From the NCBI GenBank assembly GCA_963783965.1, contig CAWAPQ010000003.1, forward strand, positions 553,113-617,112: a stretch of 64,000 nucleotides of DNA. The letters are read 5' to 3'. The notes beneath the pieces were generated by a model. It was given only the letters and a program-made list of their open reading frames with translations. It made no database searches and was not told where the DNA came from. Positions 7,639-16,665 of the stretch are shown piece by piece. The number at the start of each line of letters is the position of its first letter. Within the stretch, counting starts at the first letter, position 1. The position numbers and the translations under genes were made by a program. This DNA comes from Bog-473 sp963783965. GTDB lineage: Bacteria > Actinomycetota > Acidimicrobiia > Acidimicrobiales > RAAP-2.

Positions 7639-9032
7639 GGCGTCACGTCGGCGGCCGACCAGAAGCCGGCCCGGGGTGAGCCGCAGCGCCCACGGGCGTA
7701 GGCCCTCAACCGCGCCCGGGCGTCGGCGGACAGGAGATCCACCGCGTCGAAGATGCCGCCCGGTCCCGGCGCCCGCAGGGCGCGGTCGGCCTCGGTGCCC
7801 GATCGGGGCAGCTGGGTGGTCAGCACGACGAAGGGCGCATGGCCGCCGGCAGCCAGCACGTGAGCCCGGCCGAGGGCTCGCCAGACCGTCTCGGAGCGGG
7901 CCATGCCACCCCGGTAGGCGGAGTTCGGCCCGGCCACGTCGAAGTACCACGTCCGCCCCCGGGCGTCCGTCGCGGTGAAATCGACGGCCAGGCCCAGCCC
8001 GCGCAGGCGGCGGTTGGGCCGGACGTCGGCGAATCCGGCGGCCTCCAGTGCCGCCCGGGCCAACGTGGAGGCCGATGCACCGTCGCTCGCCGCGCCGGCG
8101 GTACCGCCGGGTTCGATTCCCGCTTGCGCCTCGTCCGCCAGGCGGGCGCTGGACAGCTCGACGTAGGCGGGGTCGAGGTCGTAGCCGACGGCGTCGCGCC
8201 CGCAGCGCAGTGCGGCCACGAGGGTCGAACCGGAGCCGGCGAAGGGATCGACGACGAGGTCGCCGCGATAGGTGTAGAGCTCCATGAGCCGCTGGGGGAG
8301 CTCGACGGGGAAGGGGGCAGGGTGCCGCACCCGCACCGCGCTCTCGGGCGGGATGTCCCACACGTCGAGCGTCAACGCCATGAAGTCGTCGGCCCCGACG
8401 CTGCTCTCGTGCGGCAGACCCTCGCGGCGGCGGTCCTTGGGGCTGCGCGCCCGCCCGAAGCGCCCCTTGCTGGCCACGATCACCCGTTCGGTCACGTCGC
8501 GCAGCACCGGGTTGGCGGCGGATCGGAAGGAGCCCCAGGCGCAGGAGCCGCTCGCTCCCTCGCCCTTCTGCCAGACGATCTCTCCCCGCGGCAGGAGGTG
8601 GAGGTCGTCCTGCAGAATGCTCATCACGTCGGCGGCCAGGCTGCGGTAGGGCTTGCGTCCGAGGTTGGCCACGTTGACCGCAATGCGGCCGCCGGGCTCG
8701 AGCACCCGCTTGCACTCGGCGAAGACGTCGCGCAGGAGGGCCAGGTACTCCATGTAGGACCCGGGTACGCCTTCGCGGTCGAGCTCCTCCTCGTACTGCT
8801 TGCCGGCGAAGTAGGGGGGTGAGGTCACGACCAGCGCCACCGAGTCGTCCGCCACGGCGTCCATCCGGCGCGCATCGCCCGCAAGGCACGAGACACCGGG
8901 CTCGTGCGGGTTCACATGCTCGTCGGCGCTCAGCTCCGGCGCTTCGAAGCGGGCGTAGAAGGCGTCCGCCACGTGCGATTCGCGGCGCCCGACGCCGAAA
9001 TTGGAGGTCGCGGTGCGACGGCGAGGCGGCAT
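7626..9032 (-). CDS. Site-specific DNA methyltransferase with C-terminal PD-(D/E)XK-like domain
   Basis: 468 residues from ATG 9032. The N-terminus TSNFGVGRRESH is typical of a family of actinobacterial DNA methylases. The beta-class amino-methyltransferase order is visible: catalytic motif IV TSPPYF at residues 70-75, then the AdoMet motif I DPFAGSGST at 262-270. An SPPY motif favours N4-cytosine over N6-adenine, but this is not decisive. Residues ~325-468 form an extra domain: AVDFTATDARGRTWYFDVAG (349-368) resembles a PD-(D/E)XK core in which the lysine is alanine. No partner endonuclease gene is adjacent, so it may be an orphan methylase. Confidence 0.86.
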   Translation of the reverse strand: MPPRRRTATSNFGVGRRESHVADAFYARFEAPELSADEHVNPHEPGVSCLAGDARRMDAVADDSVALVVTSPPYFAGKQYEEELDREGVPGSYMEYLALLRDVFAECKRVLEPGGRIAVNVANLGRKPYRSLAADVMSILQDDLHLLPRGEIVWQKGEGASGSCAWGSFRSAANPVLRDVTERVIVASKGRFGRARSPKDRRREGLPHESSVGADDFMALTLDVWDIPPESAVRVRHPAPFPVELPQRLMELYTYRGDLVVDPFAGSGSTLVAALRCGRDAVGYDLDPAYVELSSARLADEAQAGIEPGGTAGAASDGASASTLARAALEAAGFADVRPNRRLRGLGLAVDFTATDARGRTWYFDVAGPNSAYRGGMARSETVWRALGRAHVLAAGGHAPFVVLTTQLPRSGTEADRALRAPGPGGIFDAVDLLSADARARLRAYARGRCGSPRAGFWSAADVTPGTV

Positions 9033-9141
9033 GGGGGGTCGGCTCGACCCTACCGGCGGGCCCGTGACGGGGCCGGGATCCACAGGGGGTCGCGGGGCAT
9101 GGGCGACACCCTACGGAATCGCTGTGACGGGCGCCTCCCCA

Positions 9142-9579
9142 CTACATCTCGTAGACGACGAACGACGTAGGCCGCCCGACCTGGTCGTAGAGGGAGCGGG
9201 CCCGGCCGTTGTACTGCTGGGTGTGCCAGTAGGCCGTGTCGGCCCCCCGCTCGGTCCCGGCCGCCTTGACCGCCTGGAGCAGGGCGCGCCCGAGGTCGGA
9301 CCCCCGGGCCGCCGGGTCGACGAAGAGGTCCTCCAGGTAGCACTTGGGCTGCCGGGACCAGGTCGAGGCGTGCACGACGCAGTTGGCCATACCAATGGCC
9401 TTCGCGGCGTCGTCCAGGGCCAGGAGGCCGAACATGCCGTCCTCACCGGCGCACAGCCGCTCGAATGTGCTCTGCGTGGTGAGGTCGTCCAGCTCGGCCC
9501 GGTAGAAGGCCAGATAGCCGGCCCACAGGGCGCTCCAGCCCTCCCAGTCGTCGTTGCGCAGTTCCCGGATCGTGGCCAT
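9142..9579 (-). CDS. GNAT family N-acetyltransferase
   Basis: 145-residue acetyltransferase of the small GNAT type. It has the IRELRNDDWEGWSALWAGYLAFY start, a core strand CYLEDLFVDPAARGSDLGRALLQAV containing the acetyl-CoA pyrophosphate loop (RGSDLG), and a closing YWHTQQYNGRARSLYDQVG. Such proteins acetylate small amines or antibiotics; no substrate is evident. It lies downstream of the ABC1 kinase gene, 43 bases apart, and could share its transcript. Confidence 0.88.
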   Translation of the reverse strand: MATIRELRNDDWEGWSALWAGYLAFYRAELDDLTTQSTFERLCAGEDGMFGLLALDDAAKAIGMANCVVHASTWSRQPKCYLEDLFVDPAARGSDLGRALLQAVKAAGTERGADTAYWHTQQYNGRARSLYDQVGRPTSFVVYEM

Positions 9580-9622
9580 GCCCGCAGCCTTGCATCGAGC
9601 GCCGGCCGGCGCCGGGATCGGG

Positions 9623-11332
9623 CTACTTCGGGGCCCGGCGGGTTCGTCCGGGGCGTCCAGGGCGGGCGGGCCGGCCCCGGCCCTCGAACTTCTGGCGGAC
9701 CTGGGCCCGCCGGGCCTGGATCTCCCGGTGGGTCAGGGCCTCGGTCGAGGCATCGAGGCCGAAGCCGGCCTTGATGCCCGTGATGTCGGGCGCCCAGTCC
9801 TCTTCCGCCTGGAGGCCGAGCTGGGCCATGATCCGCTCGCCGTGCTTGGCGGCGAAGAGCAGCGCGATGGCCTCGACCTCGGCGAACAGGTCCAGGTCGG
9901 GGGCGAGCGTGGCGATGGCCCCGTCCAGGAACATCAGGTTCTTCACGAAGAGCATGAGCTCCTTGGGCAGGTGGGCGCCGATCCCGAGCAGGGTCTTGAT
10001 GGAGTGCTGCATCTCGGCGACGAGCTCGTCGGCGGTCAGCGCCGTCGGATCGATCGGGGGCCGGTCCAGGCCCAGCACATCGATGACGTGCTGCACGTCG
10101 AGCTCGGCGGGGAAGGCTCCGAGGTCGCGTAGGGCGGCGACCTGGGCCGGGATGTCGGCGTTGGAGGCCCCGACCACCAGGGCCAGCAGGGCGAGGCGCT
10201 TGGCCTCCGTGAGGCGGCCGGTGATGCCGAAGTCCAGCAGCGCGGTCTTGCCCGAGGGCAGCACGAAGAGGTTCCCGCCGTGCAGGTCCCCGTGGAAGAT
10301 GCCGTAGAACAGGGCGCCCTCCAGGAAGCCGATCATGCCGGCCCGCACGACGGCCTCGGTGTCGATGCCGGCCGCCTGCATGCCCTCGACGTCGCCGAAG
10401 TGGAAGCCGTCGAGCCGCTCCATCACCAGCATGCGGCACGTGACCAGCGTCGGGTGGGGCCGGGGCACCACGAAGTCGCGCTGGTCGAGCGCGGCAAAGG
10501 TGGTGGCGACATCGAGCATGTTCTCGGCTTCGAGACGGAAGTCGAGCTCCTCCACGATCGTCTCGGCGAAGAGCTCGACCAGGGCCGGCGGGTTGGCCAG
10601 GGCGGAGACGGGAATCCGGCCCACCAGCAGCGGCGCCAGCCAGGCCATGACGGCGAGGTCCTGGCGCACGCGGTCCGACACCGTGGGGCGCTGGACCTTG
10701 ACCACGACCGGGGTGCCGTCGAGCAGCGTGGCGGCGTGCACCTGGGCGATGGAGGCGGCGGCCAGCGGGGCGCGCTCGACGGTGGCGAAGGTGGCGGAGA
10801 GGGGCCCGCCGAGCTCCTCGGTCAGGACCTGCTCGACGACCGCCCACGACTCGGGCGTGACCTGGTCTCGGCACCACTTGAACTCGGCCACCAGCTCAGG
10901 CGGGAAGACGCCGTCGCCCGAGGCGACGATCTGGCCCAGCTTGATGTACGTCGGGCCCAGCCGCTCGGCCGCCACCCGCAGGCGCCGCGAGATGCCGGCC
11001 ACCGACTCGCTGCCGCCGCGTCTGCGCTCCTTGACGTACCAGAGGCCGAGGGCGGGGGCCACGGCGCGCACCGTCGTGCCCAGCCGATGCAGCGGCGGCA
11101 GCCGGCGCCGCCGGGTCAGCTGGGGGAGCGAGGCGGTGAGACGGATGCGCACGCCGGCCAGCCCCCGGCGCCAGGGCAGGTGGTCGGGGTCGACGGTCCA
11201 GGGGCCGTCGTCGCTGAACGTGCCGAACACGGTGTCTGCCGAGGAAGCAGTGTCCGGCGAGAGATCCCCGTCCGACGAGGAAGCAGACTCCGGCGAAGGG
11301 GCCGCCGCCAACGGATCCGGATCAGTCGCCAC
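9623..11332 (-). CDS. AarF/ABC1/UbiB kinase family protein
   Basis: 569-residue atypical protein-kinase-like protein of the ABC1 (ADCK/UbiB) family, which is linked to quinone or isoprenoid lipid metabolism. Diagnostic motifs: KLGQ at 131-134, the Ala-rich loop AAASIAQVHA near 191-200, lysine 212 in VVVKVQRP, the catalytic HGDLHGGN at 347-354, and DFG at 367-369. An acidic Ser-rich N-terminal tail of about 50 residues precedes the core. No transmembrane pair is obvious at the C-terminus, which ends in a basic GRGRPARPG tail. The quinone/prenyl cluster near 62 kb could be functionally related but is distant. Confidence 0.92.
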   Translation of the reverse strand: MATDPDPLAAAPSPESASSSDGDLSPDTASSADTVFGTFSDDGPWTVDPDHLPWRRGLAGVRIRLTASLPQLTRRRRLPPLHRLGTTVRAVAPALGLWYVKERRRGGSESVAGISRRLRVAAERLGPTYIKLGQIVASGDGVFPPELVAEFKWCRDQVTPESWAVVEQVLTEELGGPLSATFATVERAPLAAASIAQVHAATLLDGTPVVVKVQRPTVSDRVRQDLAVMAWLAPLLVGRIPVSALANPPALVELFAETIVEELDFRLEAENMLDVATTFAALDQRDFVVPRPHPTLVTCRMLVMERLDGFHFGDVEGMQAAGIDTEAVVRAGMIGFLEGALFYGIFHGDLHGGNLFVLPSGKTALLDFGITGRLTEAKRLALLALVVGASNADIPAQVAALRDLGAFPAELDVQHVIDVLGLDRPPIDPTALTADELVAEMQHSIKTLLGIGAHLPKELMLFVKNLMFLDGAIATLAPDLDLFAEVEAIALLFAAKHGERIMAQLGLQAEEDWAPDITGIKAGFGLDASTEALTHREIQARRAQVRQKFEGRGRPARPGRPGRTRRAPK

Positions 11333-11362
11333 GGGACGAGCCTATGGGCGCGCCGGCGGTGC

Positions 11363-12055
11363 TCAGGGCTGCACGAGCCCTGATTGGAAGGCGAAGACCA
11401 CGGCTTGCACACGGTCGCGCAGCCCCAGCTTGGCCAGCAGCCGGCCGACGTGTGACTTCACCGTCGCCTCCGAGACGTACAGGCGCTCCGCGATTTCGGC
11501 GTTGGAGAGGCCGTCGGCCACGGCGAGCAGGACCTCGCGCTCGCGCTCGGTCAGGCTGGCCAGCGCAGGATGCTCCTCCGGCCCGTCGTCGTCCGCCCCC
11601 GGACCGTCGGCGCTGAGGTCCGGCAGCGTCTCGGCGTACTCCTCGAGCAGGCGGCGGGTGATGCGGGGCGACACGACGGCGTCACCGCGGGCGACGGTGC
11701 GGATGGCGCTCCCGAGCTCCGCCGGGGGGACGTCCTTGAGGAGGAACCCGCTGGCGCCGGCCCGCAGCGCGCTGAAGGCGTACTCGTCCAGGTCGAAGGT
11801 CGTGAGGATCAGGACGCGGGTGCTCTCGCCCGCCTCCGAGGAGGTGATGGCCCTGGTGGCCTCAATCCCGTCGAGGACGGGCATGCGGACGTCCATCAGC
11901 ACCACGTCGGGCCGGTAGAGCTCGACGAGGCGCACGGCGTCGGTCCCGTCGGCGGCCTCGCCGACGATCTCCATGTCCTCTTCCGCCTCAAGGATCATGC
12001 GGAAGCCCTTGCGCAGGAGCGCCTGATCGTCGGCCAGCACGACGCGGATGGTCAT
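11363..12055 (-). CDS. LuxR-family two-component response regulator
   Basis: 230 residues. Receiver domain first: acidic pair Asp9/Asp10 in VVLADDQ, phospho-acceptor Asp55 in VVLMDVRMP, and lysine in LLKDVPP. An acidic linker is followed by a LuxR/NarL helix-turn-helix (LTEREREVLLAVADGLSNAEIA and SEATVKSHVGRLLAKL). Its start overlaps the stop of the sensor kinase gene by four bases, so the pair forms one system. Signal unknown. Confidence 0.94.
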   Translation of the reverse strand: MTIRVVLADDQALLRKGFRMILEAEEDMEIVGEAADGTDAVRLVELYRPDVVLMDVRMPVLDGIEATRAITSSEAGESTRVLILTTFDLDEYAFSALRAGASGFLLKDVPPAELGSAIRTVARGDAVVSPRITRRLLEEYAETLPDLSADGPGADDDGPEEHPALASLTEREREVLLAVADGLSNAEIAERLYVSEATVKSHVGRLLAKLGLRDRVQAVVFAFQSGLVQP

Positions 12056-13404
12056 GCCGGCGTGGGGGCTTTGCAGTCGTGCAGCTTCGCCGCGACCTCC
12101 CAGCCGCCGCCGGGGCGTCGTCCGGCGCTGAGCGTGCCCCCGAACGCGTTGGCGCGTTCCGCCATGCCGGCCAGGCCGTGGCCGCCGTTCATCGCTCCGG
12201 CCGGGACAGTGACGGTGCTCCGGCCGTCGTCGGTGACCCGCACGGCGATGTCGGGGTCGCTGAAGGCCAGCTCTATCTCCACCGACGTCGCCTCCTCGGC
12301 GTGCTTCAGCGCGTTGGTCAAGGCCTCCTGCACCACCCGGTAGACCGTGAGGCCCGCCGCGCCGGACACGTCGAAGGGCACGCCCACGCGCCGGACCGAG
12401 ACGTCGAGCCCGGTGCCCCGGACGCGCTCGACGAGCGCCGGGAGCTCACGCAGGTCCGGTTGGGGCGCGAGCGGGGGATGGCCGCTGCCGTTCCCGGCGG
12501 CGGCGTTGCTGACAGCGCTGCCGTTGCCGGCGGCGGAGTCGTCCGGGCCGGCCGGCACCGGCTCGTCCCGCAGGACGCCGAGCATGCGCCGCATGTCGGT
12601 CAGCGCCTGGCGCCCGGTGCTCGAGACCTCGTCCATGGCCTCGGCCGCCCGGGCCGGATCGGTGGCCTGCGCCAGCGAGGCGGCGTCGGCCAGCGTGACC
12701 ATCACCTGAATGTTGTGCGAGACCACGTCGTGCATCTCCCGGGCGATGCGGGCCCGCTCCGTCACCGCGGCCAGGGTCGCCTGCTGGTCGCGCTCGAGCT
12801 CAAGGCGCGCCGCCCGCTCGGCCAGCCAGTCGAGCTGGCTGCGCAGGGCGCGCACCACCACCCCGGCCAGCAGCGCCGTGAAGACGAGGCCGGTGATGAA
12901 AACGAAGCCCTGCAGCGCGTTGCGGGTCGGGTCCCAATGGACCGTGGCCATCACGACGCCCACTTCCAGAATGGCCGTGGCGGCGGCCACGAGACGCCAC
13001 TCGGACTCGAGCGCCACCGTGTAGAGGGCGACGAGGAGCGCGGCGTCGGCCAGAGCCGGCTCAGCAACGAGCCACTGGACGAACGCCACCGCCGCAATGA
13101 CCAGGAACACGGTCATCGGTGCCCGGCGCCGGAAGACGAGCGGGAAGATCAGCGCCGCGACAAACCACAGGCTCGGCCGGGGCGCCGTGCGCTCGACGAA
13201 CCAGCCCGAGCACAGCACGAACAGCCCTGCGGCGAGCACCAGGTCGACCAGGGTCGCGTAGCGGCGGTCGAAGGCCCGCAGCCATTGCCAGACGCGCCAG
13301 GCGCCGTCGTCCTGCTGCTCCCGCGGCGTGGCGGGCTGTGCGTCGACCGGCGTGCTCCGGGGCCGGAGCCACTCGGGGTACAGGTGACGTGAGCTGGGGG
13401 CCAT
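12052..13404 (-). CDS. Sensor histidine kinase (HisKA_3 / NarL-family)
   Basis: 450 residues from ATG 13404, which has GAAGGA upstream. About five hydrophobic segments fall between residues 52 and 187, consistent with a membrane-embedded sensor without a large extracellular domain. The dimerisation helix carries the phospho-acceptor His225 in AREMHDVVSH. The ATPase domain has QEALTNALKHA (N box) and VTDDGRSTV plus GHGLAGMAERA (G boxes). A low-complexity Gly/Ser/Asn insert (AAGNGS repeats) lies between the two domains. It phosphorylates the adjacent LuxR-type regulator. Confidence 0.92.
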   Translation of the reverse strand: MAPSSRHLYPEWLRPRSTPVDAQPATPREQQDDGAWRVWQWLRAFDRRYATLVDLVLAAGLFVLCSGWFVERTAPRPSLWFVAALIFPLVFRRRAPMTVFLVIAAVAFVQWLVAEPALADAALLVALYTVALESEWRLVAAATAILEVGVVMATVHWDPTRNALQGFVFITGLVFTALLAGVVVRALRSQLDWLAERAARLELERDQQATLAAVTERARIAREMHDVVSHNIQVMVTLADAASLAQATDPARAAEAMDEVSSTGRQALTDMRRMLGVLRDEPVPAGPDDSAAGNGSAVSNAAAGNGSGHPPLAPQPDLRELPALVERVRGTGLDVSVRRVGVPFDVSGAAGLTVYRVVQEALTNALKHAEEATSVEIELAFSDPDIAVRVTDDGRSTVTVPAGAMNGGHGLAGMAERANAFGGTLSAGRRPGGGWEVAAKLHDCKAPTPA

Positions 13405-13703
13405 CGGATCCTTCGTTCCCTGGCGGGACGACCATGGTAGTGCCCCCTGAGCTGGACCTCTTGACGCGAACCACCCCGGCCTCACCTCCCCAGCCTTCCT
13501 GGCGGGCGCCGGAGCGGTTCTCATCCCGAAGAATGAAACCTGGGTGGGGGGATCAGTCCTGCGGGCGATTCGATAGGCGGTGGCGGCGTTCTACTTTCGA
13601 AGGGCGAAGCCGACGAGCGGCGTGAGGCAGCGAGTGTGGTCCGCCCCGAGCACACAGCGCACCTCACGTCGCTTGTGGGACCGGGCGCCGTCCGCGAGCG
13701 AGT
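13405..13703. other. Intergenic stretch, no gene seen
   Basis: Gap of about 300 bases between the sensor kinase start and the end of the frameshifted LLM gene. Both short frames here are Arg/Ser/Pro-rich and look like non-coding translation. No hairpin with a U-tract or clear promoter pair was found. Confidence 0.5.
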
Positions 13704-14583
13704 TCAGCCGCCGGCGCTGGCCGCGGCCTCCCGGCACGCCTCGAGGTCGTCGAAGGCCCGGGCCACGTCCTCCGGCGTGAAGGCGAAGAAGAGGGCGGCC
13801 ACGGCGTCGGCCCCGGCCTCGGCGTAGCCCTCGACCCATTCGGGCGTCAGCTGGTTGAAGTACGGGCAGACCGTGATCCGCAGTTCGGACCGGCTGCGCC
13901 CGACCTTCTCGAGCTCGTCGTCGAGCGCGGCCAGGCCGACGGCCAGCTCCTCGGGCGAGCGGTTGAAGGTGTGCCAGCCCTGCCCGTGGCGCGCCGCCCG
14001 GCGCAACGCGGCCGGCGTCTCGCCACCGATGTGGACGGGCGGCGGCTGCTGGACCGGCTTGGGGAACATCTGGCACGGCGGCAGGTCGTAGGCCTCCCCG
14101 TGGAAGGAGGACGTCTCGTCGAGCCAGAGCGTGCGCAGCACCTGGAGGTACTCGTCGGTCCGGCGGCCCCGCTGACTCCCACGGGACGTTGAGGACGTCG
14201 AACTCCTCCTTGAGCCAGCCCACGCCGATGCCGAGGTCGACCCGCCCGCCCGAGAGCCAGTCGAGCGAGCTGACCTCCTTGGCGGTGTAGACGGGGTTGC
14301 GCTGGGGGAGGAGCAGCATGGCCGTCCCGAGGCGGACCGTGGACGTGCGCGCCGCCAGGTAGGTCAGCGTGACCATGGGCTCGAGCAGGCCGCTGCCCGG
14401 CGGGGCCGGGATCTTGCCGTCCGCGGCGTAGGGGTAGCTGCTCTGGTACTCCTCGAACAGCACGACGTGCTCGCCCACCCAGATGGTCCCGATGCCGCGC
14501 TGCTCGGCCCCCTCGGCCACGGCGTCGAGCAACGGGGCGGTGGTCATGGGGCTCGCGGTCGGCATCCACAGGTCGAACTGCAC
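13704..14583 (-). pseudogene. LLM class F420-dependent oxidoreductase, one frameshift
   Basis: Two adjacent frames together encode one complete ~292-residue LLM oxidoreductase. The first (GTG 14583) runs MQFDLWMPTASPMTT through GGRVDLGIGVGWLKEEFDVLNVPWES. The second continues GRRTDEYLQVLRTLWLDETSSFHG to the stop at 13704. The switch is near 14169-14175, where the coding strand reads GAGTCAGCGGGG and one base too many is present. The gene begins three bases after the TetR stop codon, so it is the third gene of the P450-TetR-LLM operon. An indel error in assembly and a real mutation cannot be separated from sequence alone. Confidence 0.8.
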
Positions 14584-14584
14584 G

Positions 14585-15208
14585 TCAGGCCCCCAGTCCT
14601 CGGCACACGAAAGAGCACATTTCGTCGGCGGCCTGCGTGGCCGGGATCGGATCGGGCTCGCCGGCCCGGACGGACAGCGCGCCGTAGATCTGCTGGCCCA
14701 CGAGCACCACGGCGCGCTCGGGGTCGAGGTCGGCCCGGAAGTCGCCGGTGGCGACGCCGGCCACGACGAGGTCCTCGAGCACCCGGATCATGTCGAGCCC
14801 GATCATCATGAGCGCGCCGCCCACTGCCTCAGAGCCGGCGGCCGCCGCCGTCGACTGCGTGGCCATGGCGAGGCGGAAGAAGGCCGGGCTGTCGTCGACG
14901 CGTTCGAGCACGCCGAGGATGAGCCGGCGCAGCCGGGCCACCGGCGGGTCGGCATCGTCCGCCACCAGGGCGATGGTGTCCTGCAGCTGGTCGTACATGG
15001 ACTGCACGCAGGCGCGCAGGAGGTCGTCGCGGTTGGCGAAGTAGACGTACACGGTCGAGCGGGCGACGCCGGCTTCGGATGCGATCTCGTCCATCGACAC
15101 ATCGGTGGTGCCGCGTTCGCCGAAGAGGCGGCGCGCCGTGTCGATCAGCTGGTCGCGCCGGAAGTCACGGATGACGTCCTTGAGTGCGTCGGGGGCGCGC
15201 CGCGCCAC
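14585..15208 (-). CDS. TetR family transcriptional regulator
   Basis: 207 residues. The N-terminal helix-turn-helix spans about residues 18-62: LIDTARRLFGERGTTDVSMDEIASEAGVARSTVYVYFANRDDLLRA is textbook TetR. The C-terminal ligand-binding half is all-helical and unassigned. It sits between the P450 gene (33 bases upstream) and an LLM oxidoreductase gene. A 17-bp palindrome just downstream of the operon promoter (16499-16515) is a natural candidate operator, which would make the operon self-repressed (inference). Confidence 0.93.
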   Translation of the reverse strand: MARRAPDALKDVIRDFRRDQLIDTARRLFGERGTTDVSMDEIASEAGVARSTVYVYFANRDDLLRACVQSMYDQLQDTIALVADDADPPVARLRRLILGVLERVDDSPAFFRLAMATQSTAAAAGSEAVGGALMMIGLDMIRVLEDLVVAGVATGDFRADLDPERAVVLVGQQIYGALSVRAGEPDPIPATQAADEMCSFVCRGLGA

Positions 15209-15241
15209 TGCTACGTCGCCCGCCTCAGTCGGCCGGCCGGC

Positions 15242-16477
15242 TCAGGAGCCGACGCGGGCGGACGGGGTGAACGCCACGGGAATGTGCTTGACGCCATTGA
15301 TGAACTGGGACTGTAGGCGCTGGACCTCGCCGTCCTGGCGAATGTCGGGCATGCGGTCGAGCAGGTGCTCGTACATGACCCGGATCTCCATGCGGGCGAG
15401 GTTGGTCCCGAGGCAGAAGTGGGGGCCGCCCCCGCCGAAGGCGATGTGCGGGTTGGGATCGCGGCCGATGTCGAAGGTGTCGGGGTCGGTGAAGATGTCC
15501 TCGTCCCGGTTGGCCGAGGCATGGAAGAAGACGACCTTGTCCCCGGCGGCGATGGCGGTCCCGCTGAGCTCGGTGTCCACCATGGCGGTGCGCCGGAAGT
15601 TCATGACCGGGGTGACGAAGCGCAGCATCTCGTCGACGGCGGTGGGCAGCAGGCTGCGGTCGGCCAGCAGGCGCTGCCACTGGTCGGGGTGCTGGAAGAA
15701 GGCGTGCATGGCGCCGGACATGAGGTTGCGCGTGGTCTCGTTGCCGGCGACGGTGAGCAGCAGGAAGAAGAGCTCGAGCTCCAAGTCACTGAGGCGCTCC
15801 CCTTCGATCTCGACGGTGGTGAGGGCGCTCATGAGGTCGGCGTGGGGGTCGATCCGCTTCTTGGCGAACAGCTCGGAGGCGTAGGCGTAGAGCTCCATGG
15901 CGGACGTGAGAGCCAGCTCCTGCTGGTCCTGGTACTCGGGGTCCTCGTTGCCGACCATGCGGTTGGACCACTCGAACATGCGGTGGCGGTCCTCCGGGGG
16001 CACGCCGAGGAGCTCGGCGATGACCTGGAGGGGGAGCTCGGCGGAGACTTGCGTGACGAAGTCGGCGTGACCCGTCTCGATCACCTCGTCGATGATGGCG
16101 TCGGTGGCGCGGTGGATGCTCTCCTCGAGGTCGCGCACCATGCGGGGGGTGAACCCCTTGTTGACCAGGCGCCGGTAGCGGGTGTGGAGGGGAGGGTCCA
16201 TGTTGAGCATCATCAGGCTCTGCTGGGCGATCTCGTCGGCGCCCATCTCGAAGGGCATGGTGCCCTGGGCGGCGGAGCTGAAGCGCTCGTAGTCCCGGTT
16301 GACGGTGACGCAGTCCTCGTAGCGGGTGACGGCCCAGAAACCGGGACCGCCTGGCTCGTCCTGCCAGTGCACGGGATCGTGGCGGCGCAGCGAGGCCAGA
16401 TAGGCGTGGGGGACGCCCGCCACGTAGGACCGGGAGTCGGAGAGGTCGACCGGGGCGACGCCCGCCAGGGTGCTCAT
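15242..16477 (-). CDS. Cytochrome P450
   Basis: 411-residue haem-thiolate monooxygenase. Motifs: AGNETT in the I helix (244-249; Asn replaces the usual Asp of AGxDT), the ExxR pair Glu283/Arg286, and the haem-binding FGGGGPHFCLG with Cys355. The overall pattern (LMMLNMDPPLHTRYRRLVNKGFTPRM) resembles actinobacterial CYP124/125/142-type enzymes that oxidise steroid or terpenoid side chains, but the substrate is not determined. A GAGGAG ribosome site precedes the ATG. First gene of a TetR-controlled operon. Confidence 0.93.
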   Translation of the reverse strand: MSTLAGVAPVDLSDSRSYVAGVPHAYLASLRRHDPVHWQDEPGGPGFWAVTRYEDCVTVNRDYERFSSAAQGTMPFEMGADEIAQQSLMMLNMDPPLHTRYRRLVNKGFTPRMVRDLEESIHRATDAIIDEVIETGHADFVTQVSAELPLQVIAELLGVPPEDRHRMFEWSNRMVGNEDPEYQDQQELALTSAMELYAYASELFAKKRIDPHADLMSALTTVEIEGERLSDLELELFFLLLTVAGNETTRNLMSGAMHAFFQHPDQWQRLLADRSLLPTAVDEMLRFVTPVMNFRRTAMVDTELSGTAIAAGDKVVFFHASANRDEDIFTDPDTFDIGRDPNPHIAFGGGGPHFCLGTNLARMEIRVMYEHLLDRMPDIRQDGEVQRLQSQFINGVKHIPVAFTPSARVGS

Positions 16478-16498
16478 GTTGACAGCTCCTCTGAAGAA

Positions 16499-16515
16499 TC
16501 GGACACAATGTCCGA
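16499..16515. promoter_or_regulatory. Palindromic operator candidate (TetR site)
   Basis: Perfect inverted repeat tcggaca-caa-tgtccga, 7-bp arms and a 3-base centre. It lies just after the predicted transcription start and 22 bases before the P450 start codon, the usual place for a TetR-family repressor to block transcription. The TetR gene in the same operon is the obvious ligand-responsive partner. Confidence 0.65.
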
Positions 16516-16523
16516 TACCTCAG

Positions 16524-16552
16524 ATGGTAAGTCCAGAGGACTCCGATGTCAA
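16524..16552 (-). promoter_or_regulatory. Sigma-70-type promoter of the P450-TetR-LLM operon
   Basis: On the minus strand, TTGACA (16552-16547, perfect -35) is followed after exactly 17 bases by TACCAT (16529-16524, 4 of 6 matches to the -10 consensus). The predicted start near 16517 falls immediately upstream of the palindrome at 16499-16515. Confidence 0.6.
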
Positions 16553-16665
16553 CGTTCGTTTGGTCGTCGGTCGCCGGCCTCGGGAAATCGGTCCAGAAGC
16601 GGCCTGCCTACCGGGAGCCGCTCCCACGGGCATCTTCGGTCGCCGCAGATGAGGAGCGGAGCGGC

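Noticed and set aside
8112..8128. tRNA-like T-arm (cgggttcgattcccg)
   Set aside because: A perfect T-arm lookalike, but no matching acceptor stem, anticodon arm or D arm lies upstream on either strand, and it is inside the methyltransferase coding sequence.
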